Source: Lysobacterales bacterium (GTDB taxonomy: Bacteria > Pseudomonadota > Gammaproteobacteria > Xanthomonadales > Marinicellaceae). From it: DNA of 8,899 bases. Below are positions 1-5,900 of this stretch, one piece after another. A program made the position numbers and the translations under genes. Positions within the stretch are counted from its first letter, which is position 1. The number at the start of each line of letters is the position of its first letter. The notes under the pieces are model-generated. The model did not search any database, was not told where the DNA came from, and saw nothing but the letters and a program-made list of their open reading frames with translations. The DNA is taken from NCBI GenBank assembly GCA_015494035.1, contig WGBZ01000167.1:1-8899 (forward strand), written 5' to 3'.

Positions 1-88
1 GGTTGGGTGGATTTTTTTTTGGTTTTTTTGCTCGCCGATGGCATGTTTTTTGTCTGAATCACGTTTATAAGAGGGAGAGCCGGCTTAA
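1..88. other. T-rich upstream region, no gene seen
   Basis: Two T runs (about 12-20 and 23-29) could be the tail of a terminator belonging to a gene left of the window, but its stem is not visible here. TATAAG at 66-71 resembles a -10 box for the gene at 157, but the hexamer 17 bases upstream (43-48) is a poor -35 match. No reading frame here looks coding. Confidence 0.25.
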
Positions 89-126
89 CTGTCCGGGCTT
101 TCCTGTCGGAGATCTGTTCGGACAGG
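89..126 (+). promoter_or_regulatory. 5' leader with two mutually exclusive hairpins
   Basis: CTGTCCG at 89-95 is the perfect reverse complement of CGGACAG at 119-125, while CCTGTC at 102-107 can pair instead with GACAGG at 121-126. The two pairings share the same 3' arm, so the leader can take only one of them at a time. No run of T follows, so it is not an intrinsic terminator. It lies 30 bases upstream of the start codon at 157. The function is unknown; an operator or a mRNA-stability element is possible. Confidence 0.3.
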
Positions 127-156
127 GGGATTATTATTAACCAGGGGGAACACCAA

Positions 157-1074
157 ATGAAAAATTTTAACCGCCTTAATCTGAGTGTGATGGGCCTGCT
201 GTTCACGTTAGCCATGACGGGCTTTGCCACGGCAGACACAACATTGGTCTTCAGTGGCAAAGAAGGCATGAACCGGATTTACCTGACGCCGTCTGCCCTG
301 CGCATGGACGTGTCCGGCAAAGACGGCCAGCAGGCCATGATTTATGACAGCGGCCGCAATGAATTCATTATTATCATGCCGAAAGAAAAACAATACCTGG
401 TGATGACGGAAAAGGACATGCAGGCCATTGGTGATTTGCGCAACCAGATGATGCAGCAGATGGAAGCGCAACTGGCAGACGTGCCGCCGGCGCAGCGCGA
501 ACAGATGCGGCAGATGATGATGGGCATGATGAAAGGCAAGATGGGCAATGCCGGCCGATCCGAACCCATGGTGCGCTACGTGGAAACGGATGAAACCGGC
601 AAGGCCATGGGCCACAGTTGCCGTATTTACGAAACGCGCATCAATGGCAGTTATCACGGCGATGTGTGCGTCACGCCCATCAAGGCACTGGGTGTGCCCG
701 CCAATGAGTATGCCAATTACGCCCACATGCTTAAGTTTATGCAGAAAATGACCCAGGCCGCTGGTGTGAACTCCGGCGTGGTTGCCGGCATGCCGGAAAA
801 CGCCATGCCCTTGTGGTATGAAGAAGACAACACCCGTCATGAACTGAAATCAATCAGCCACACGCCGCTGGACAAAGCCTTGTTTGCGCCACCGGCTGGC
901 TATAAACGCCAAAGCACCGGATTGGATAAGCTACGGAACCTCTTACATGGACACCGCCCGGTTTTGCAAGTGAATAATCAGCGAAGAAGGATCGATTGCA
1001 GTCTTACATCCGGCCTGTTTGCGAACCTGAATGGTTCTGGCCTCAATGGTATTCGCCGACGGGGCCCTATCTGA
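157..1074 (+). CDS. DUF4412-type periplasmic protein, C-terminus replaced by IS sequence
   Basis: A Sec signal peptide is clear: positively charged start, hydrophobic core at residues 9-24 and a probable cleavage after ATA at residue 26. The mature part shows the layout of DUF4412 proteins: a short beta-rich segment with a phrase like 'MIYDSGRNEFIIIMPKEKQY' (about 61-80), which resembles lolA-like or periplasmic lipid-contacting folds in style only. A methionine-rich stretch (about 93-131, many MM and QM pairs) follows, then two cysteines in the CRIYETRINGSYHGDVCV segment that could form a disulfide. The start at 157 is supported by AGGGGG seven bases upstream. The biochemical role of the family is not known; the methionines could suggest metal contact, which is a guess. 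Host coding sequence ends at or before 934, where a MITE begins. From 944 (residue 263) the frame runs into the IS110 element, so the last 43 residues are element-derived and the native stop is lost. The protein may still be functional because the truncation is near the end. Confidence 0.75.
   Translation: MKNFNRLNLSVMGLLFTLAMTGFATADTTLVFSGKEGMNRIYLTPSALRMDVSGKDGQQAMIYDSGRNEFIIIMPKEKQYLVMTEKDMQAIGDLRNQMMQQMEAQLADVPPAQREQMRQMMMGMMKGKMGNAGRSEPMVRYVETDETGKAMGHSCRIYETRINGSYHGDVCVTPIKALGVPANEYANYAHMLKFMQKMTQAAGVNSGVVAGMPENAMPLWYEEDNTRHELKSISHTPLDKALFAPPAGYKRQSTGLDKLRNLLHGHRPVLQVNNQRRRIDCSLTSGLFANLNGSGLNGIRRRGPI
935..943. repeat. Left fragment of MITE copy A, split by IS110 element
   Basis: GGAACCTCT here matches eight of nine bases of the MITE end GGAAGCTCT seen at 7449 and 8874. 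The continuation, GATTGAATCGTGACACGG, resumes at 2438 on the other side of the insertion sequence. Joining 935-943 to 2438-2590 rebuilds a 162-bp copy equal in length to copy B. The four flanking bases are CTAC on the left and CCAG on the right of the rebuilt copy, so no target duplication is preserved. Confidence 0.75.
947..959 (+). repeat. Subterminal inverted repeat, left
   Basis: ATGGACACCGCCC, the exact reverse complement of 2418-2430. It starts three bases inside the element's left end (TAC lies outside it). Subterminal repeats of this sort are a hallmark of the IS1111 group of IS110-family elements. Confidence 0.9.
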
Positions 1075-1240
1075 TTAGCGAGGTCATTGCCTCGAGAGAT
1101 TCCCCGGGTTTGACCCGTCGCGGTTCGACCTGTTTCGCCATTCACTCACTTTGCAATCGTCGAGAGGTCTCCTCTCTGAAATGGTTGTTTATATCGCTGG
1201 GTATGGGGGAGATCAGGGATGATCTCGCCCATACCCGGCT
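1000..1240 (-). ncRNA. Candidate bridge RNA (seekRNA) of the IS110 element
   Basis: IS110-family elements make a structured RNA with a target-binding loop and a donor-binding loop, each holding two guides; in the IS1111 group it lies between the transposase gene and the element end, as here. Read on the minus strand, it starts with hairpins at 1239-1196 and 1176-1162. Loop one follows: 5' guide GGAATCTCT (1103-1095), hairpin CGAGG/CCTCG (1094-1090 with 1083-1079), 3' guide AATCAGA (1076-1070). The reconstructed target on the plus strand is GGAACCTCTGATTGAATC: the 5' guide equals its left half at 8 of 9 bases, and the 3' guide is the exact complement of TCTGATT. Loop two follows: 5' guide ATACCAT (1052-1046), inner stems GGCC/GGCC (1042-1039 with 1015-1012) and GAACC/GGTTC (1037-1033 with 1027-1023), 3' guide ATGTAAGA (1009-1002). 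The first equals the element's right end (2429-2435) and the second is the complement of its left junction (941-948). The RNA ends are not determined, and the strand is inferred from the transposase strand. Confidence 0.75.
1196..1239 (-). other. Strong two-tier hairpin at the 5' part of the candidate bridge RNA
   Basis: GGGTATGGG (1199-1207) pairs perfectly with CCCATACCC (1228-1236). After a G/G mismatch (1208, 1227), GAGATC (1209-1214) pairs with GATCTC (1221-1226) around a six-base loop. GC at 1196-1197 extends the outer stem with GC at 1238-1239 across a wobble position. It begins about 60 bases after the transposase stop. It would be the leading structural stem of the guide RNA; it could also slow transcription leaving the transposase gene, though no T run follows. 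Confidence 0.7.
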
Positions 1241-1298
1241 ACCTGTGGACCTAATCTGCCGGTATTGCTCATGGTGTAACTCCGTGCCTTATACCCCA

Positions 1299-2348
1299 TC
1301 ATGCCGCAGCTCCCTTCCAGTCCGCCTGCCAGCTGCGTTGGTGGGCTACGATGGCCCAGGCGGTTCGGGCCAGTTTGTTGGCCAACGCCACAGCGGCTTC
1401 ATTGGGGTGACAGCATTCCAGCAATTGTTCCACCCAAGGGTTCCCGCCTGCTTCGCCGGCGGCTTGCCGTCGTCGAACATGACGAATCACGGCCCGCGCA
1501 CCATGGACCAGCAGGCTTCTCAGGTAAGGATCCCCGCGTTCGCTGATCCCCAGCAAGCGCTCCTTGCCCCCGGAACTGGCCTGCCGGGGGACCAGGCCCA
1601 GATAGGCCGCCAATTGTCGTCCGTTGCGGAAGTCTGCTCCACGCGCTCCCAGCACGGCGGCGAGCATCGTTGCCGTCTGCAGGCCGATGCCCGGGATTTC
1701 GGCCAAACGTTGACTCACTTCGTTTTCCCGGTGCCATTGCGCCAGCGCTCGGGTGAGATGCTCGATGTGCTCTTCCAGTTGCTTGAAAGCTTCCCACAGC
1801 TGCGCCAGCAGTTGTCGAACCCAAACCGGGAGCCCGTTTTCAGCGTCTTCCAGGATCATCCACAATTGTTCCCGCAGCACTCGATCCCCCTGGGGAAGTG
1901 CTATGCCAAACTCCAACAGCACGCCCCGTATGTGGTTACTCATCGCAACGCGTTGCTTGACCAGTTGACGCCGGCCATGATGCAGGTGAAATACCGCCTG
2001 CTGTTCGGGTGTCTTGATCGCCACGAAGCGCATGTGGGGGCGGGTGACCGCTTCACAGATCGCTTCGGCATCGTTTCGATCGTTCTTGTTCGACTTCACG
2101 TAAGGCTTGACGAACGCAGGTGCCATCAAGCGAACCTCGTGACCATAGCCTTTCAGGGTGCGTGCCCAGTAATGGGCGCTTGCGCAAGCCTCCATGCCGA
2201 TCAGGCAGGGTGGGAGCTGGGCGAAAAATCGCTTCATCTGTGCCCGTTTTAGCTTCTTTCGCAGGACGGGCTTGCCTTTCCCATCCACGCCATGCACCTG
2301 AAAAACATTCTTTGCCAAATCAATACCGATCACGCTAAACTTGTTCAT
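1299..2348 (-). CDS. IS110-family DEDD transposase (recombinase)
   Basis: This 349-residue enzyme catalyses excision and RNA-guided insertion of its element. The N-terminal RuvC-like domain carries the DEDD acids: D10 in GIDLAKNVFQVHG, E53 in GMEACASAH, and D90 and D93 in NKNDRNDAEAI. A helical, charged middle part (about 160-212) leads to the C-terminal domain with a helix-hairpin-helix-like phrase EIPGIGLQTATMLAAVLG (217-234). The conserved SSGGKERLLGISERGDPYLR segment begins at 258, and one of S258/S259 is the expected nucleophile. Length is normal for the family. I chose the ATG at 2348 because AGGAGG lies nine bases upstream; the ATG at 2354 is only three bases from it. The same frame stays open back to an ATG at 2480 inside the adjoining MITE, but that ATG is outside the element and unlikely to be used. 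The gene has no frameshift or internal stop. Confidence 0.95.
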   Translation of the reverse strand: MNKFSVIGIDLAKNVFQVHGVDGKGKPVLRKKLKRAQMKRFFAQLPPCLIGMEACASAHYWARTLKGYGHEVRLMAPAFVKPYVKSNKNDRNDAEAICEAVTRPHMRFVAIKTPEQQAVFHLHHGRRQLVKQRVAMSNHIRGVLLEFGIALPQGDRVLREQLWMILEDAENGLPVWVRQLLAQLWEAFKQLEEHIEHLTRALAQWHRENEVSQRLAEIPGIGLQTATMLAAVLGARGADFRNGRQLAAYLGLVPRQASSGGKERLLGISERGDPYLRSLLVHGARAVIRHVRRRQAAGEAGGNPWVEQLLECCHPNEAAVALANKLARTAWAIVAHQRSWQADWKGAAA

Positions 2349-2371
2349 GGACATCGCCCTCCTCGTTAGTT

Positions 2372-2400
2372 GAGTTAAACAAGTCTTAACTATGGCACAA
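2372..2400 (-). promoter_or_regulatory. Possible transposase promoter and dyad
   Basis: On the minus strand, TTGTGC (2400-2395) and TAACTC (2377-2372) are separated by 17 bases, a weak sigma-70 fit placed just upstream of the transposase ribosome site. The same stretch holds a perfect inverted repeat, AGTTAA at 2373-2378 with TTAACT at 2386-2391, which could be an operator or merely part of the promoter sequence. Both readings are tentative. Confidence 0.25.
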
Positions 2401-2417
2401 AGATGCCGGTTGAGGTT

Positions 2418-2430
2418 GGGCGGTGTCCAT
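2418..2430 (-). repeat. Subterminal inverted repeat, right
   Basis: GGGCGGTGTCCAT, the exact partner of 947-959. It ends five bases (ACCAT) inside the right end of the element, so the two ends have unequal outer spacers of three and five bases. Confidence 0.9.
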
Positions 2431-2435
2431 ACCAT

Positions 2436-2590
2436 CTGATTGAATCGTGACACGGCATCTTGTGGCGTAAAATCGTCCATTTCTGCGTTGCAAACCTTCG
2501 CAATAGCCTTGCTATTACGCGCGGTTTGCGCCTTGAACTGAACAATTTTTCACACACAATCTGCTCGCACCAGATTCAATCAGCGCTTCC
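2436..2590 (-). repeat. MITE copy A, main part
   Basis: This is the larger part of a 162-bp non-autonomous element interrupted at its left end by the IS110 element. It ends with GATTCAATCAGCGCTTCC (2573-2590), the inverted partner of its left end. It differs from copy B at only three positions across the shared 155 bases, so the two arose from a recent duplication. Inside, GCAAACC (2490-2496) pairs with GGTTTGC (2523-2529) around an inner AATAG/CTATT stem. No protein-coding potential is seen. It is placed on the minus strand relative to copy C. Confidence 0.85.
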
Positions 2591-2594
2591 CCAG

Positions 2595-2756
2595 GTAAGC
2601 GCTGATCGAATCGTGACACGGCATCTTGTGGCGTAAAATCGTCCATTTCTGCGTTGCAAACCTTCGCAATAGCCTTGCTATTACGTGCGGTTTGCGCCTT
2701 GAACTGAACAATTTTTCACATACAATCTGCTCGCACCAGATTCAATCAGCGCTTCC
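2595..2756 (-). repeat. MITE copy B
   Basis: A 162-bp copy in the same orientation as A, four bases (CCAG) away from it. Its right end is GATTCAATCAGCGCTTCC. Its left end reads GTAAGCGCTGATCGAATC, with a T in place of the second G, so the outermost terminus is damaged. The flanks are CCAG on the left and TTAC on the right, so no direct target duplication is visible. The nested hairpin is kept, with outer arms at 2656-2662 and 2689-2695. Confidence 0.85.
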
Positions 2757-2912
2757 TTACAGAAAATCAAGCATTAATCTGGCCAGCATTGCCCCGGGTT
2801 TCTCCAGGTGGGGGTGAATCCTGCCGGTGGTTGCCTTACCCGCGCAGGTGGCGCTGTGTCAGTGTCACTCCCCGGTGTCCCCACCAGTGTGCCCCCATCA
2901 AGGGGCTGTGCA
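2757..2912. other. Intergenic stretch, no gene seen
   Basis: GC-rich spacer between MITE copy B and the glycosyltransferase promoter. The only structure I see is a small hairpin, GCCCC at 2891-2895 with GGGGC at 2902-2906. It is not followed by a T run, so it is a poor terminator. The reading frames covering this stretch lack family features. Confidence 0.4.
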
Positions 2913-2941
2913 TTGGTTCCGCCGCGTCTTGGGTGTAGAAT
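2913..2941 (+). promoter_or_regulatory. Likely sigma-70 promoter for the glycosyltransferase gene
   Basis: TTGGTT at 2913-2918 and TAGAAT at 2936-2941 are separated by exactly 17 bases. The -10 matches the consensus at five of six positions, while the -35 matches at three. Transcription would start near 2948, leaving a leader of about 20 bases before the ATG at 2969. No good ribosome-binding sequence precedes that ATG, so translation initiation may be weak. Confidence 0.4.
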
Positions 2942-2968
2942 AGACCGTCGCAAATCACGCCCTGGCCC

Positions 2969-5900
2969 ATGACAAATCCAGCGTCTCACGACGACCAGTA
3001 CACCCACATTTTTCTTTTCAATACTCCGTCGGACTGGCTGCATACGCCTGATCGGCCAGCGCTGCTGGCCGCGTTGAATTTGCCTCCGGACTGGCCAGGG
3101 GCCATCACCCCGGTGGCGGCAGCCAGCCTGGCGGAACTGGACCTGGACAATCTCAATCAGGCGCTGGATGAAAAAACCCAACGGGCCGTGTTCGTCAATG
3201 CCGAAAACGCCTTTGGCCGCTACTGGCTACCGCGCTTGCAGGCAGGCCTGCCGGCGGATGCCCGCTTTCGGCTCTGCTCGGCCCTCACCACGCGTGTGTA
3301 TGAGCTGTCTCCGTTGCCCGAAGGGTTCCGCTATGACGGCTCGTATCAACAACTGGACAATGCCCTCTACCTGCAGCAGAAACCGGCCCGTCCGGTGCCA
3401 GTTGCTCGCCTGAACCCCGATGCTGTGGTGGTGCGGGTCACCAACGGCACCCTGGCTGTTGCCGATTTTGCCGAAAGCCGCCTGGCTAACAAACTGGTCG
3501 CGACGAACGTTTTTCTGCAACCGGTTCGAGCCACCGCCCTGCGGAGTGAAAACGTGCCGGTGGTGGGCGACCAACACCCCTTGCCGGCACACCCGTTGCG
3601 TGATTTTCACCACTGGCTCATGCACACGGATGCCCAGGCCTTGCCCGAGGGCTTTCCCGGTCTGGACGAGCGGCCGGTGCTGCTGCACGTCACCATGGAC
3701 TGGGGCGGTGGCGTCAACAAGTGGATAGACGACTATGCCCGGGCAGAACCCGGTTTTCACCACCTGACCCTGGTCAGTGAAGGGGAGTTTTTCCGCCAGC
3801 GTTTTGGCGAACGGCTCAGCCTGCGTTGGGGCGGCGCCTCCGGGCCGGTGTTGCAGCGGTTTGACCTGAGTGATCCCATCGCGGTCATGGCGGTGCAACA
3901 CGCCGAGTACGAGCGCATTCTGCACTCGGTGCTGGACGCCTTTGGCGTGCAACGCGTGGCGGTGTCATCCCTGATTGGCCATGGCCTGGCGAGCCTTTAC
4001 ACCGGGTTGCCGACCCTGCGGATTTTCCATGATTTTTTTCCACACTGGCCGGTGCTGAATGCCCGCCTGAATGGCAAAAAACCCGGCGCGGCGGCTTGGC
4101 AAGAGGCGTTTGCAGAAAGCACCCACGAGGCCTTTGGAGGCATTGACGCCGAAACCCACGCTCAGTGGCACAAGGCCCTGCTGGCCGGCTATGGACAAAA
4201 AAACGTGGCCCTGGTCGCCCCCTCTGAAAGCGCAGTGGCCAACCTCCAGGCGCTGGGGGTGCCGGGTAGTCGCAAAGCTCTCCATGTGATTCCACACGCC
4301 ATCCGGCCCTTTGAGTTGCCTTTCCAGCTTTCCGCGGACACCGACAGCCGACCGTTGACCATTCTGGTGCCCGGGCGCATCAATGCCGTCAAGGGCCAGG
4401 CCGTGCTGGAAAAACTGCTGCCTGCTTTGCGCCAGCGCCTGCCCGATGCACGCGTGGTTTTGCTGGGCGCCGGCAAGGACGGCCGCCACCTGGCCGCTGA
4501 GCCGGGGGTTGAAATCATAGAGGACTACCAGGCGGAAGAATTGCCGCAGCACCTGGCTGCCATTCGCCCGCACGTGGCACTGCTGCTCTCGCAGGCGGCT
4601 GAAACCTTCAGTTACGCACTGAGCGAAATGCACCAGGCCGGCATTCCGGTGATTGCCACCGCCATAGGCGCACTGGCCGAGCGCATCGAGCCGGAAAAAA
4701 CCGGCTGGCTGGTGACCGGCGAGACGGATCAGGAACAGGCACAACAGGTACTGCAACAATTACAGACGCTGGCTGCTAACCGGCAAAAACTGTCGGTCGT
4801 GGAGAAACGCCTGAAAACCCTGACCTTGCCACGCCCGGAAGAGACGCTAGTGGCGTATGCACGGCTGTGGAAAAAGCTCACCGCCAGCAGCAAGACGAAC
4901 TCAGTCGAGCCTCGCCCCAGCGCCGAAACCCTGTGGCCCCGTTATGGCCACCGGCAACTGGCCGATTTAAGCCTGCGCCTGCGCGCGCAGATCCGCCAGT
5001 TACAACAACGACTGGCCGCCAGCGAAGAACTGACCAAAGAACGCACGCGCTGGGCGCACGACCTGCAAAAGCACATCCTGGAGCTGGATCACGCCATTTC
5101 GTCCCTCAAGGCCGAACAGGATCGCCTGCACGAGACCATCGCCGAGCGTGAAAAGCACATCGCCGCCGAACGGGCCGAGGCCGAACACCTGCGCCAGGTA
5201 CTCAAAGCCGAACAGGATCGCCTGCACGGGGAAATTCAGGCCCTGCAAGGTGAACTGACGGCGGTTTACAACAGCACCTCCTGGCGAATCACCAAGCCCC
5301 TGCGTTTTGCCCGTCGCAGCCTGCAAAACGGCTTGCCCCGGGCGGCCTATCGCCTCAAACAGGCCCGTGGCCTGCCGCTGCGATTTTCCTGCAGTGTCAA
5401 AACCCGGGGCCTCAAGGGCACGTTGGGCCTGATTCGGAACCGGCTGGGTGCTGCGCCCGAGGCGCTTAACCCGGCTGTGAGGGAAACCGTCGCGCTGGAA
5501 AAACACTTCACGCCCATTGCCTTGCCGCTGGCCGAGTCGCCTCTGGTGTCTATTATCATCCCGGTCTATAACCACTTTGAGCATACCTGGAACTGCCTCA
5601 AGTCCATTGCCGAACTGGACACCGATCTGCCGTTTGAAGTGATCGTGGTGGATGACGCTTCCACTGACGAAACGGCCGAAAAAATGGCCCTGATCGCTGG
5701 CGTGCGTTACCACCGTCAGGCCGAAAACGGCGGCTTTATCGAAGCCTGCAACACCGGCGCGGCCCTGGCCACCGGTGAATACCTGCTGTTTCTCAACAAC
5801 GACACCGTGGTGCGCCCCGGCTGGCTGGATGCCCTGATGCGCACCTTTAGCGATCACCCGGACTGCGGCCTGGCCGGAAGTCAGCTGCTGTACCCCGATG

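Larger units (their letters stand above)
942..2437 (-). mobile_element. IS110-family (IS1111-group) insertion sequence, complete
   Basis: The element contains one DEDD transposase gene on the minus strand, a short upstream end (2349-2435) and a long non-coding downstream end (944-1298), the arrangement of the IS1111 group. Subterminal inverted repeats ATGGACACCGCCC (947-959 and 2418-2430) match at 13 of 13 bases and lie a few bases inside each end, also typical of this group. The dinucleotide CT stands at both junctions (942-943 and 2436-2437), as expected for IS110 recombination at a core dinucleotide without a longer target duplication. Removing the element and one CT rejoins a MITE terminal repeat, which fixes the boundaries. 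Length is about 1.49 kb with one core copy. The transposase frame is open and its catalytic residues are present, so the copy may be active. Confidence 0.9.

Noticed and set aside
208..840. A 210-residue minus-strand frame very rich in histidine
   Set aside because: The histidines come from antisense reading of methionine codons (ATG read as CAT) in the methionine-rich secreted protein.
996..2252. A 418-residue plus-strand open frame over the transposase
   Set aside because: It is antisense to a clear DEDD transposase, has no recognisable motifs and arises from the GC-rich codon pattern of the real gene.
2349..2480. An extended transposase start inside MITE copy A
   Set aside because: The frame is open to an ATG at 2480, but that ATG lies outside the element and has no ribosome site, while the ATG at 2348 has AGGAGG at good spacing and matches the family N-terminus.
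2436..2756. The repeated units A and B as a CRISPR array
   Set aside because: There are only two long units (about 160 bases) with terminal inverted repeats and no spacers between them, so they are MITE copies.
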